Below are positions 15,931-23,749 of a stretch of 36,619 bases of DNA, in pieces (within the stretch, counting starts at the first letter, position 1; each line of letters begins with the position of its first letter). The notes beneath the pieces were generated by a model that saw nothing but the letters and a program-made list of their open reading frames with translations, was not told the DNA's origin and made no database searches. Both the position numbers and the translations under genes were made by a program. The DNA comes from a virus. Where the stretch lies: positions 1 to 36,619 of IMG/VR virus record IMGVR_UViG_3300032828_000136, one strand, 5' to 3'.

Positions 15931-16355
15931 TAGAACACCAGATTCGGGTTGTTTGTCCGCATGCGGACCTTGTCGTACGGTAATAGACGACAGGCCACGC
16001 CGTTGATCTGCAGCGGCCAGCTATGGGAGTTCTGGAACACGACCCACGTGTGCAGTGTCGCGTTCTGTCCCAATTCGTCGTCTTTCTCGTACTGCATCGC
16101 GGCGATCGGACCGGCTTTCAGCACAAGGCCGACCTTGCCCTGGTGCTCGTCCTCTTTGACGTTGTCCATCGGACGGATGATCTTGCCCAGCGTGCCGTCA
16201 TTCCGCATAAGTTCGTTGCGGATGAATGTGCCAACCAGAACGAGATCGTTGAACACGTCGACACCGGACAGGTCGCCCACGGCATCGATCAATGCCTGCT
16301 TCGGGTCAGAGGCCCGCGATAGTTGCTCGATTTTAGGCGCGCCTAGCACCGTCAT
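15930..16355 (-). CDS. GroES-like (co-chaperonin-fold) phage protein
   Basis: About 141 residues from an ATG at 16355, which has GGAG 9 bases upstream; a GTG at 16370 would give 5 more residues. The layout parallels GroES: DLVLVGTF at the first strand, HQGKVGLVLKAGP at the second conserved strand, and HTWVVFQNSHSWPLQING ending in a hydrophobic strand like the GroES C-terminal segment (LLPYDKVRM). A mobile-loop-like stretch (IRPMDNVKEDE) lies between. T4 gp31 is a known phage co-chaperonin that helps fold the capsid protein. This gene's place between portal and scaffold fits that, but homology is by eye only. Its 5' end overlaps the upstream gene by 23 bases. Confidence 0.45.
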   Translation of the reverse strand: MTVLGAPKIEQLSRASDPKQALIDAVGDLSGVDVFNDLVLVGTFIRNELMRNDGTLGKIIRPMDNVKEDEHQGKVGLVLKAGPIAAMQYEKDDELGQNATLHTWVVFQNSHSWPLQINGVACRLLPYDKVRMRTNNPNLVF

Positions 16356-16551
16356 CGGGTTCATCTCCACTCAAATAAAAATCTGCGTCCTCTGAAATTT
16401 TCACTGCCAAATCGAGGCCTTGTATCTGGCCGCATAGCCGCAAGTAGGTCTTCTCGTCATGTCCGCCGCAAAGGGATTCCAGAATTTGCATTCGCGCGTC
16501 CCGAACCTTGTCTTCGAAAACGCGCGAATGCAGGCTCTTGATCGCCGTCAT
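16333..16551 (-). CDS. Small conserved helical phage protein (72 aa)
   Basis: A 72-residue protein with MTAIKSLHSRVFEDKVRDAR and ILESLCGGHDEKTYLRLCGQ, ending in an acidic tail. Small proteins of this pattern (DRVRDxRMxxLESLxxG...YLCGRIxGL) are commonly found just downstream of portal genes in podovirus-like phages. The function is unknown. The start shares one base with the upstream stop (TGATG) and its end overlaps the GroES-like gene. Confidence 0.6.
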   Translation of the reverse strand: MTAIKSLHSRVFEDKVRDARMQILESLCGGHDEKTYLRLCGQIQGLDLAVKISEDADFYLSGDEPDDGARRA

Positions 16552-17111
16552 CAGCCCTTCCGCTTGGCGATCGCCGCCTTTTCGAGACGGCCTTCCCCAC
16601 TGACCGCCCCGGCCGTCATCCCGCCTCGCGCGTAGCTATTGCGGGACGCCCGTTTGCCCCAGGCCTTGATGTCCGCCTTCGTGCTCTCACCGTCGATGTT
16701 GTGCTGCACCTTGCCGCCGCGCGCACGCATCGGCATCCCGGGAGGAGGCATACCGGGCGGCCCGCCAGGAGGTCCACCGGGAGGTGGCATGGGCGGACCG
16801 CCCGGGCCTGCGCCGGCCGGGAGAGGAACCGGCGTTGGCGCGGGACGCGGATTGACGATCGCGATGTTGGTCTGATGACCCTTGTGGTGGCCTTTGGTGA
16901 CGCGCCCGCCCTTGGCGAAACGCTTCGGCGCCTTCTTGCCGGCGACATGGCCGTCGTGCGCCTGTGCCGCCGATTTGCTGGTGACCTTACTAAAGGCGTG
17001 CGCATGCGGGCCGGTGTGGTGATGCTTGGCACCGGCCGGTTCGCCCTTCAGGATGTGATGGACGCGGCGATGCGAAACCTGATGTTCGCGGTGCATGTGG
17101 TGGCTATGCAT
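16551..17111 (-). CDS. His/Gly/Pro-rich basic protein between portal and scaffold
   Basis: The start is the ATG at 17111, two bases from the upstream stop, giving 186 residues. The first 40 residues are rich in His (MHSHHMHREHQVSHRR, HHHTGPHAHAF). The middle is basic with FAKGGRVTKGHHKGHQ and NIAIVNPRP. A PGGPPMPPPGGPPGGPPGMP run follows, and the C-terminus ends in MTAGAVSGEGRLEKA. Proteins with this KGGR-proline-SGEGRLEK arrangement sit in the same place in related phages. The composition suggests an intrinsically disordered DNA- or metal-binding virion or assembly protein. The role is unknown. Confidence 0.6.
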   Translation of the reverse strand: MHSHHMHREHQVSHRRVHHILKGEPAGAKHHHTGPHAHAFSKVTSKSAAQAHDGHVAGKKAPKRFAKGGRVTKGHHKGHQTNIAIVNPRPAPTPVPLPAGAGPGGPPMPPPGGPPGGPPGMPPPGMPMRARGGKVQHNIDGESTKADIKAWGKRASRNSYARGGMTAGAVSGEGRLEKAAIAKRKG

Positions 17112-17112
17112 T

Positions 17113-17337
17113 TTAAGCCCCTTTGATTTTGCCGTAGTTGCTGATCTGGCGCGCGGGAGCCGCCGTGAAAACTTCTTCCGGAGAGCGAGCGCTGTCGCCC
17201 TGCGCATTGGCGTTGGTCTGCGGCTCCCCGGCCATCTGCGCAGCGCGATCAACCGGATGGGTGCCGCGTTCGCCGGTTATGCGGTCCAACTTGTCGCTCC
17301 AAGATTTCTTGGCCTGCGCAAGATGAAGATGTGGCAT
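17113..17337 (-). CDS. Small hydrophilic phage protein (74 aa)
   Basis: I choose the ATG at 17337, which shares a base with the portal stop (TGATG). A GTG one codon upstream is also in frame. The sequence (MPHLHLAQAKKSWSDKLD, then AAQMAGEPQTNANAQGDS) is hydrophilic, with no recognisable domain. Its place directly after the portal and its coupling by overlapping codons argue that it is real. Confidence 0.5.
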   Translation of the reverse strand: MPHLHLAQAKKSWSDKLDRITGERGTHPVDRAAQMAGEPQTNANAQGDSARSPEEVFTAAPARQISNYGKIKGA

Positions 17338-20135
17338 CACTTGTCTCCCGCCGGTTTCGGCTTCTCCCGAGCCTTCTGTTTCGCTTTTTCGCCTTGGAGC
17401 TTCACCTCGTTGACCTTCTTGCTGTGCGAAAGGTCGACGTCGTGCCGCTCCTTGGTCATCTTCATCTCTTGATCGTGCTTCTCGCCTTCGCGCTTTTCCT
17501 TCGCTTCCGGCGTCCCGATTGCCTTCGCTTTGGCCTCGGTGACCTTCAACTCGGCATCGTGCTTCTCGCCCGCCCGATCATGCGTCTCCTGGTCGAGCCG
17601 CATCTTCTGATCATGGGCCTCGCCCTCGCGCTCGGTCTTGGCCTGCTCTGACGGTCCGATCGCCTTCGCCTTCTCCTCGGCGATCTTCTTCTGATTTTCG
17701 AGATTGGCCTCGTGCTTCTCGCGTTCGAGCTGAATCTGCTGCGCGTTGCGTTCGCGTTCGGCCTGCAGGTCCTGCTGGTGCTTCTCGCGGGTCGCCCGTA
17801 GTTCGTTCTCGTGCTTCTGGCGGTCCGCGACGATCTGCAGCGTGTGCTTCTGCGCGTCCTGCCGCAGTTCGGCCTGGTTTGACGCATGTTCGGACATCGC
17901 GTTGTGCGCGGTCTCAAACTGCTTGATGGCCATGTCCTGTTGCGCGGTCTGATTATCCCGATGCAGGTCATGCGCGTGGATGATCATTTCCGCCTGAACC
18001 CGCAGACGTTCCAGATACATCTCAAACTGCTGCTGCCGCTCTTTGAACGCGCGTTCCTGCTGCTTGTCCGCGAATTCAGCCTGCTGCTCCTTCGCCTGCA
18101 GCGCGACCTTGGCCTGATCGATCTGGGCCTTCATCTGTTCGGCCTGCGCCTTGGTCTGGATCGCGACCATGCGCGGATCGGGCGGCGGCGGTGCGGTCTG
18201 CGACAACAGCAGCCCGTCGCTATCAATGTCGGCGGTCCGCATGATCCGCTTCAACGCGGCGCGCTTGTCCATGTCCTGCGGATACTTCGTGACCAGCATG
18301 TCGATGATCGTCGCCTTGGCGATACGATGCAGCGACGTCGGGTTGTTCGGGTCGGACACCGGCACCAGTTCGCGCTGATCCAGCGCCTGCTTGAACTGCT
18401 CGATCGTCCATTGCCGCGCCGGTTTCTTGTTGTGACGCCAGAACGCTTCCGGGTCTTCCTTGAACCGCTCCTTCAGCAAGCCGAACTCTTCCGCCTGCGC
18501 GGCATGCAGCCGCTTGTGCACGGAGTCCATGATCTTGGTCGCCTGCTCGATCAGCGCCATCGTGGTGCCAACCGGCACGTCTTGTTTGCCCTCACCGATG
18601 TTGAGATCGGCGGTTTGGCCCAGGCGTTGCCCGACTTCCTCAATGTGCTGCGCGATCGCCGTGAACGCCGGGCCCGTGTCCTTGTACGGCGCCGGCATGA
18701 ACGCGTCCTGGATGCGCATTCCAGGCGGCACGTCGACCGGGAAGCCGCCACCAGGCGGGATGCGGATTTGGTTGATGTTCTGCCGTCCGGCCTGCTTGGC
18801 AAAGAGAAAGCCCGGGAAGTTCGAAAACATCCCGTTGTCGATCATGATCCGCCAGATCGCGGTCAACGCCATGGTGACGTTGCCGAGGATATGGATCAGG
18901 CCAAGCCCGTAGAAGCCAAGGCCCCGGATGAACGGGAACTGCACGAAAAACTGCTTGGCCAGGCACTGGTCATCGTCTTCATCCCAATTGCGGGTGACGG
19001 CGAGAATCTGCCGGGTGTGCTTCTCCAACGTGACGACATACGGGAGAGGCAGATTTTTGCCCTTGAACTGCTTCGGCGCGAACTCATCAAGATCGAGTTC
19101 GCAATAGCATTCGTAGACTTCGTAATCCGCGTCCTTCGGCTGCTGCGGCTGCGGCTTGTATCCACCGACTTCGGCCTTCTCTCTGTCGACCGCCGTCAAT
19201 TCGGCCGCAGGGTTCGGCGCGCTCAATTCGATGTCGCGATAGGCACCCGCGATCTGCATCCGCTTCAGCATCGACGGCCGCATCTTGATCCGATGCGTGA
19301 ACCGGCCGCAGCTCCGGATGTCGGTCGCCGCGTTGGACACAATAATGTCCTCGGCGTCGACCGATTCCGAGACAGGCCGCTTCTTCAAGATGTGGTTGTA
19401 GACCTTCTTGAAGCCGTCACCACCGAAGCCAACGTAAAACAACATCCTATCGGTGTCCGGGACGTATTCCGTCGCCGTCACGGTCAGGTAATGGTTCATG
19501 TCCTTTTCAAGCGCGGTGCCCAGTTCGTCCATCACCTGGCCCTCGGCGACAGGCGGCGGCGCAGGCGGCATCGGCGCGCCAGACATAGGCGGTGCGCCAG
19601 TTGGCGGCGGCGGGAACGGCATATCCGGGCGCATCGGCAGATCATTGCGCACCTTGAGCGGTCCGGTGGCCGGAAGAAGTTCGCCGCGCGCGGTTGCCTG
19701 GAAACGGATCGTGGCCTCCAACAAGAGCGGATGGCGGATCGTCGAAATGCCCTCCAATGGCGCCGACGACGTGCCGGTGTCGCCACGCGGCTCCTCGATC
19801 TTCAGACCGAGCAGGCGGATGCCGGTCGACCGCGTTTCCATCCAATCGGCCCGGGACCTGATGTCCAATTCGATACTGGTCAAGAGATCGTTCGCGATCC
19901 GGGAGAGTTCGCCGTCGTCGATCTCATCGGCGAGATTGCGGAAGAAATTGCTGTGATCCGGATTGCCAGCCTTCGGGCCATTGCCCTCTTCGAAGGTGGC
20001 GCTACCGTCCGGATGAAGGATTTGGACAACGCCGTCCTGGACCTTCGTGACGTGTGGGCCATCATCCAAATCATATTCGGCAGGCCCGGTCGGGCCCTGG
20101 TCATCCGAATTGATGAGGCGAAGGGTGGTGGCCAT
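17337..20135 (-). CDS. Portal protein with long coiled-coil C-terminus
   Basis: About 932 residues from the ATG at 20135; a TTG at 20147 is an alternative, and neither has a good ribosome-binding site. Residues 1-650 are the portal body: SSAPLEGISTIRHPLLLEAT, ELLPATGPLKVR, DMNHYLTVTATEYVPDTDRM followed by LFYVGFGGDGFKKVY, then GLGFYGLGLIHILGN and GGGFPVDVPPGMRIQDAFMP. The last 280 residues are one continuous charged helix (RVQAEMIIHAHDLHRDNQT and many KHEQ-rich heptads). They end in a duplicated segment of about 48 residues marked by KAKAIG. The dodecameric portal is the DNA gate at one head vertex; SU10/phiEco32-type portals also carry long C-terminal helices. The neighbouring terminase supports the call. 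Confidence 0.8.
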   Translation of the reverse strand: MATTLRLINSDDQGPTGPAEYDLDDGPHVTKVQDGVVQILHPDGSATFEEGNGPKAGNPDHSNFFRNLADEIDDGELSRIANDLLTSIELDIRSRADWMETRSTGIRLLGLKIEEPRGDTGTSSAPLEGISTIRHPLLLEATIRFQATARGELLPATGPLKVRNDLPMRPDMPFPPPPTGAPPMSGAPMPPAPPPVAEGQVMDELGTALEKDMNHYLTVTATEYVPDTDRMLFYVGFGGDGFKKVYNHILKKRPVSESVDAEDIIVSNAATDIRSCGRFTHRIKMRPSMLKRMQIAGAYRDIELSAPNPAAELTAVDREKAEVGGYKPQPQQPKDADYEVYECYCELDLDEFAPKQFKGKNLPLPYVVTLEKHTRQILAVTRNWDEDDDQCLAKQFFVQFPFIRGLGFYGLGLIHILGNVTMALTAIWRIMIDNGMFSNFPGFLFAKQAGRQNINQIRIPPGGGFPVDVPPGMRIQDAFMPAPYKDTGPAFTAIAQHIEEVGQRLGQTADLNIGEGKQDVPVGTTMALIEQATKIMDSVHKRLHAAQAEEFGLLKERFKEDPEAFWRHNKKPARQWTIEQFKQALDQRELVPVSDPNNPTSLHRIAKATIIDMLVTKYPQDMDKRAALKRIMRTADIDSDGLLLSQTAPPPPDPRMVAIQTKAQAEQMKAQIDQAKVALQAKEQQAEFADKQQERAFKERQQQFEMYLERLRVQAEMIIHAHDLHRDNQTAQQDMAIKQFETAHNAMSEHASNQAELRQDAQKHTLQIVADRQKHENELRATREKHQQDLQAERERNAQQIQLEREKHEANLENQKKIAEEKAKAIGPSEQAKTEREGEAHDQKMRLDQETHDRAGEKHDAELKVTEAKAKAIGTPEAKEKREGEKHDQEMKMTKERHDVDLSHSKKVNEVKLQGEKAKQKAREKPKPAGDK

Positions 20136-20150
20136 CCTTGTGACCAAGAA

Positions 20151-20166
20151 TTGAACGATTGTTTAA
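20151..20166. promoter_or_regulatory. 16-bp near-palindrome TTGAACGATTGTTTAA, copy 3 of 4
   Basis: TTGAAC and GTTTAA arms with a 4-base centre. It lies in the 43-base gap between the terminase stop (20179) and the portal start, so it is only 15-30 bases upstream of the portal ATG. It is the most degenerate of the four copies. Confidence 0.5.
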
Positions 20167-20178
20167 AGTAACACCGTT

Positions 20179-21819
20179 CTAGACCGGATACAATGCGCCG
20201 GCCCTGGGCTTGTACCGGGTCTCATCCTGCACCTCGAAGGCGCGCTCTTCCTTGCGGACCGCCCAGCCGGCGCGGCGCAGCCAGAGCAGGGCCATGCTGC
20301 AGGTGTCGGCCAGGTCGTCGTGGATGGCGCGCGGGACGATGGCGCACTGCTTGACCATGGCGTCCGCCCATTCCTTATCAGGCGCGTAGACCAGGCCTTC
20401 GGAGAACAGGTGCACCACGGTCTGCAGGCGCGCGACCTTGTCGGCCGATTTGATGAAGCCGGTGCGCGGGTTGACCAGTTCAATGCCGAAATCGAAATAG
20501 CCGAAGAGGCGGCCCAATTCCTGGCTGACGCTGTGCCCGGCCGCCTTGTCTTCGATGATCAGGCGATCGACCTTGAAGGCCTTGCAATCCGCGCCGACAC
20601 GGGTCGCAAGTTCATGGATACGAAGTCGCTCAGTCCAACAGAACATGAGAAAAATCTTGGGATTCCCGGCCTTGTCACGGAAAATGCCCCAGATCGAGAG
20701 CGCGGAAGGATCGTTCTCTTCTTTTTCGGTGTAGGCCGTGTCCAAAGCGCCCAAAATGAACTCGAAGCCCGGGTACTCGTTCTCTTTGGCACCATGCTGT
20801 TCCGCCGTTTCTTTATCCCATTCCTGCCACCATTCTTCGCGGATGATGCCGCCGCCACGCGGTGCAGGGGTCTGTTGAAATTGTCCAGCATAGGCGTAGG
20901 GCCCCAGTTCCAATTCCAGTTTGTGGACTTCACTTGCCGGAAACCGGTCCGGCCAGAGCAGTTCGCCTTCCTCGCTGCGCCGGTCGACCCAGAAAATATC
21001 GTCTTCATCGACGTTTTCGACGTCATCGCCGATGAACGTCTTGATCTTGTTCCCGACCCATGCGTTGACGTGCTGGCACGGCACATAGGACATCGGAACG
21101 CAGAAATGGACGTATTCCGACGCCATGTTCTGCAGGATGTGCCCGGATAGGTCGCCCTCGTGCACGCGCTGCATCACGACGATCATCGCGCCGGTCTTCC
21201 GGTTGTTGATACGCGACGGCATCGATTCCGACCACCAGCGGACCGTGCCTTCTCTGACGTCCTGAGATTCCGCTTCCTTCACCAGATGCGGGTCGTCGGC
21301 GACCAGGATGTCGGCGCCGAAGCCGGTGGCCTTGGCGTCGACCGACGAACACATCCGGTAGCCGCCCTTGTCGTTTTCGAAGTGACCCTGCGTGTCGCGG
21401 ATCAACTTGAAGCGCCCACCCCAGTGCTGCTGATACCAACGCGACTCGATCAGCCGCCGGCATTTAAGTGAGTGTTCCAGCGAAAGTTTTTCGGCGTACG
21501 ACGCGTAAAAAAATGAAACCTGCGGGCCAGAGAGCGGCCCCTTCTGGCGTTGCGCCCAAACCCAGGTAGGATAGCAGATCGAAACAATGAAGGTCTTGCC
21601 GGTGCGAGGCGGTTCGTTGAGCAGCAAGCGCGAGATATGGCCGCGCGTCACCGCTTCCATGTGATTGCAGATGTCTTCCAGGTGCCAGTTGTCGACGAAG
21701 TCTGACGGGTCGACTTCCGGCCACGCCTGCCGACAGAACTCATAGAAGCTGTTCTCGCATATCTCGGCGTTGCGCGCGGTATACGCTGCGTTAATGAGAT
21801 CAAGCGCCGGGGTGGCCAT
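20179..21819 (-). CDS. terL: Terminase large subunit (TerL)
   Basis: 546 residues. The ATPase part has Walker A in NEPPRTGKT (68-76) and a Walker B strand with ILVADDP (171-177), preceded by GAD. A RINNRKTGAMIVVMQRVHEG segment follows, as in other large terminases. The nuclease part starts with ALDTAYTEKEENDPSA (358-373) and supplies candidate metal ligands D360, E423 (in IIEDKA) and D501/D502 (IHDDLAD). The enzyme cuts and pumps DNA through the portal into the head. It starts at 21819 with no clear ribosome-binding site, 75 bases from the divergent ribbon-helix-helix gene. No small terminase gene is visible on either side of it. Confidence 0.9.
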   Translation of the reverse strand: MATPALDLINAAYTARNAEICENSFYEFCRQAWPEVDPSDFVDNWHLEDICNHMEAVTRGHISRLLLNEPPRTGKTFIVSICYPTWVWAQRQKGPLSGPQVSFFYASYAEKLSLEHSLKCRRLIESRWYQQHWGGRFKLIRDTQGHFENDKGGYRMCSSVDAKATGFGADILVADDPHLVKEAESQDVREGTVRWWSESMPSRINNRKTGAMIVVMQRVHEGDLSGHILQNMASEYVHFCVPMSYVPCQHVNAWVGNKIKTFIGDDVENVDEDDIFWVDRRSEEGELLWPDRFPASEVHKLELELGPYAYAGQFQQTPAPRGGGIIREEWWQEWDKETAEQHGAKENEYPGFEFILGALDTAYTEKEENDPSALSIWGIFRDKAGNPKIFLMFCWTERLRIHELATRVGADCKAFKVDRLIIEDKAAGHSVSQELGRLFGYFDFGIELVNPRTGFIKSADKVARLQTVVHLFSEGLVYAPDKEWADAMVKQCAIVPRAIHDDLADTCSMALLWLRRAGWAVRKEERAFEVQDETRYKPRAGALYPV

Positions 21820-21837
21820 GGGCCATGATCACATACA

Positions 21838-21853
21838 TTAAACAGATGTTCAA
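21838..21853. promoter_or_regulatory. 16-bp palindrome TTAAACAGATGTTCAA, copy 4 of 4, in a divergent promoter region
   Basis: It differs from copy 1 by a single base. It occupies the 75-base region between terL (leftward) and the ribbon-helix-helix gene (rightward), so one site could control both directions. Autoregulation by the ribbon-helix-helix protein is the simplest reading. Confidence 0.6.
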
Positions 21854-21894
21854 TTCATCTGGACGTCGGACGAAAATCGGTTCAATGTCGTCCA

Positions 21895-22047
21895 ATGCGG
21901 TCGACAACCTACCTTCATCTGCGGATCACGCTTGAATCGTCCACCAAAGACCGCGTCGAGCATTTGGCGCGCGAGGATCGGCGGTCGGTTGCCAACTATG
22001 TTCAGGTGTTGATCGAGAAAGACCAGCGGGAAAGGGAAACGGCATGA
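21895..22047 (+). CDS. Ribbon-helix-helix (Arc/CopG-like) DNA-binding protein, 50 aa
   Basis: The ATG at 21895 runs to a stop at 22047 and overlaps the next gene (ATGA). The layout is that of Arc/CopG repressors: a short beta strand LRITLE (9-14), a first helix STKDRVEHLARED (16-28) and a second helix VANYVQVLIEKDQ (32-44). Dimers insert the paired strands into the major groove of palindromic operators. It is transcribed away from terminase across the palindrome at 21838, and the same palindrome recurs in three other gaps of the structural arm. It is therefore a good candidate regulator of the late genes. That pairing is an inference. Confidence 0.7.
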   Translation: MRSTTYLHLRITLESSTKDRVEHLAREDRRSVANYVQVLIEKDQRERETA

Positions 22048-22262
22048 ACCGCGACGAAGCGATCAAAATCCGCAAGCGTTTGTTGAAGGGTGACCCGCCC
22101 TACGAAACAGACTCGATGGGCAACCTGCGCCGGAACGGCGGCGCGCGCGGGTTGGATGAGCTGAAGAAGCTTGGAGATTACAGCCCTGAGACCGCGTCGA
22201 TCCGCATGCTCTACGAGGCCCTGATCGCCATGTACGACCACATGTTGGAGAGGATGCGGTGA
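22044..22262 (+). CDS. Small helical phage protein, unknown function (72 aa)
   Basis: A 72-residue protein opening with MNRDEAIKIRKRLLKGDPPY. It contains GARGLDELKKLGDYSP and ends in a helix with MLYEALIAMYDHMLERMR. It looks wholly alpha-helical and amphipathic. It is joined by ATGA to the ribbon-helix-helix gene and by GTGA to the next gene, so it is a middle member of the operon. No family is recognised. Confidence 0.6.
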   Translation: MNRDEAIKIRKRLLKGDPPYETDSMGNLRRNGGARGLDELKKLGDYSPETASIRMLYEALIAMYDHMLERMR

Positions 22263-22462
22263 CCGACAAACTGACCAAGGAAGAAGTCCATTACGACGGC
22301 GGCGCGGTGCACCACCACTGCGGGCCGGTCTTCCACGACGACAAGTATTATTGCCAGCATTTCGAGCCGAGCACGCACCGCGTCGGCAGGTGCGACATCG
22401 TCCAGGGAGCGATCGCGCCGGAGATGGGATGCGACAGATATAAGAGAGTACGCAAGCCGTGA
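22259..22462 (+). CDS. Cys/His-rich small phage protein (67 aa, HiPIP-like pattern)
   Basis: The GTG start at 22259 overlaps the previous stop (GTGA). The protein has AVHHHCGPVFHDDKYYCQHF, then GRCDIVQGAIAPEMGCDRYK. The pattern YCxxF...GxCxIVxGxIxPxxGCxxY resembles small phage proteins related to high-potential iron-sulfur proteins. Four Cys plus several His could bind an iron-sulfur cluster or zinc; which one cannot be told from sequence. It overlaps the acetyltransferase gene. Confidence 0.55.
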   Translation: MTDKLTKEEVHYDGGAVHHHCGPVFHDDKYYCQHFEPSTHRVGRCDIVQGAIAPEMGCDRYKRVRKP

Positions 22463-22974
22463 CGCCAACCCTGTCGACCGAACGATTGACGCTGCGCCAA
22501 CTCACCAAGCCGACGCCGGACCATGTCCGTTGGCTCAACGATCCCGAAGTGACGCGCTATTCCGAGCAGCGCCACATCGAGCATTCGATGTACCGGCAAA
22601 TTCAGTACATCAATTCGTTCGAGGGCAATTCCCACATCTGGGGCATCTACCGCGTCGACAACAAGGCGAACATCGGGATCATCACCGCGACCCATGATCC
22701 GCCGAACAATCTTGCGGACGTCGGCATTCTGATCGGCGACGTCGACGTCTGGGGGCAGGGCTACGGCGCCGAGGCGTGGCGGGCCGCCTGCGACTGGCTT
22801 CTCTCGCCGGATGGCGGCGGCATGCGCAAGCTTGAAGCCGGGTGCATGCGCGCCAATGAGGCGATGATGAAGATCATCATCAAGAGCAGGTTCAAGCACG
22901 AAGGCGATCGCGCCAATCACTTCCTCCTCGGCGGCAATCCGGTGTCGGCCGCTCTGTTCGGGCGCTTCCCATGA
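22459..22974 (+). CDS. GNAT N-acetyltransferase (RimJ/RimL type)
   Basis: 171 residues, GTG start overlapping the preceding stop. It opens with TLSTERLTLRQLTKPTPDHV and HVRWLNDPEVTRYSEQRHI, the usual N-terminal pattern of RimJ/RimL acetyltransferases. Residues about 85-110 carry ADVGILIGDVDVWGQGYGAE, which holds the acetyl-CoA-binding QGYGAEA loop (R/Q-x-x-G-x-G/A). A GCMRANEAMMKIIIKSRFKH helix follows, as in the family. The substrate is probably an amino-sugar of the operon's product, judged from the neighbours. ATGA overlap with the next gene. Confidence 0.75.
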   Translation: MTPTLSTERLTLRQLTKPTPDHVRWLNDPEVTRYSEQRHIEHSMYRQIQYINSFEGNSHIWGIYRVDNKANIGIITATHDPPNNLADVGILIGDVDVWGQGYGAEAWRAACDWLLSPDGGGMRKLEAGCMRANEAMMKIIIKSRFKHEGDRANHFLLGGNPVSAALFGRFP

Positions 22975-23150
22975 CGAACGATGAAATCGTCGAACGGATT
23001 TTCGAGATCAGGGTGGCCAATAACTTCCCGTGGAAAAAGCTGATGAAATTGGCCCTGAAGCACGCGCCGGAAGAAGCGAAGGAGGCACTGCGGGAGATCA
23101 CGGACAACGACATCATGGTTTCGGCATTGGTACGGGATTTGACGCGATGA
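22971..23150 (+). CDS. Small helical companion protein of the sugar operon (59 aa)
   Basis: A 59-residue protein, MTNDEIVERIFEIRVANN followed by WKKLMKLALKHAPEEAKEAL and NDIMVSALVRDLTR. It is all-helical and charged. It is coupled by ATGA at both ends, between the acetyltransferase and the methyltransferase. Its IFxIR-x-NN-W-x-LMxxA pattern resembles small proteins I have seen in bacterial sugar-acid gene clusters, but I could not verify that. No function can be assigned; a chaperone or subunit role is a guess. Confidence 0.6.
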   Translation: MTNDEIVERIFEIRVANNFPWKKLMKLALKHAPEEAKEALREITDNDIMVSALVRDLTR

Positions 23151-23749
23151 GACAGGTTGAAGCGTTCATAAAAGGCGAAGGCGACGCGTGGTTCGAACGC
23201 AATCGCGAGAAGCTTCCTCCGGAACACGATCCGGTGGCGGTCGCGATCACGTATCTCGGCATTACCCCGAAGGCCGTCCTGGAAATCGGATGCTGCGATG
23301 GTTGGCGTCTTGCAAAGCTGCGCGAGAAGTACGGCTGCGCGGTTGCCGGCGTCGAGCCAAGCCGGAAGGCAGCAGCGGCAGCAGCGGACCGCAAGGTGCC
23401 GGTGTGGCAGGCGGCCGCCAGCGCGATGCCGGTGCGATCCGGTGCCTACGACGTCGTGATCTACGGCTTCTGTCTCTATCTCACCGATCCGGCTGATTGG
23501 TTTCGCATCGCGATGGAAGGCGATCGCGTGCTGAAGGACGGCGGGCATCTGATCATCCACGACTTCGCGAACGAAGGCTTCGATTACGCCCGCCCATACG
23601 AGCACCGCGATGGCGTCCTGTCCTATCACGTCGACTTCAGCCGCCTTTGGCGCGCGCATCCTTGGTATCGCGGCGTGAAGACGTGGCAATTCGCCGACGC
23701 GGCCGTATCGGTTCTGCAAAAGAATACCGAGATTGAGGTTCGCCAATGA
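23147..23749 (+). CDS. Class I SAM-dependent methyltransferase
   Basis: I choose the ATG at 23147 (ATGA overlap), which gives 200 residues; a longer open frame upstream is antisense and out of frame with the neighbour. The SAM-binding motif I is AVLEIGCCDGWRLAKL (43-58). The acidic end of the second strand is GVEPS (68-72), and a YDVVIYGFCLYLTD segment holds post-I motifs. LKDGGHLIIHDF corresponds to the later beta strands. The fold is of the Methyltransf_11 type. In this operon it probably O- or N-methylates the sugar or its N-acyl group, but the substrate is unknown. Confidence 0.75.
   Translation: MRQVEAFIKGEGDAWFERNREKLPPEHDPVAVAITYLGITPKAVLEIGCCDGWRLAKLREKYGCAVAGVEPSRKAAAAAADRKVPVWQAAASAMPVRSGAYDVVIYGFCLYLTDPADWFRIAMEGDRVLKDGGHLIIHDFANEGFDYARPYEHRDGVLSYHVDFSRLWRAHPWYRGVKTWQFADAAVSVLQKNTEIEVRQ

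Noticed and set aside
17886-20171. A 761-codon plus-strand frame opposite the portal gene
   Set aside because: It is the antisense of a recognised portal protein with conserved motifs. The product is Arg/His/Leu-rich, as expected for a shadow frame of GC-rich DNA.
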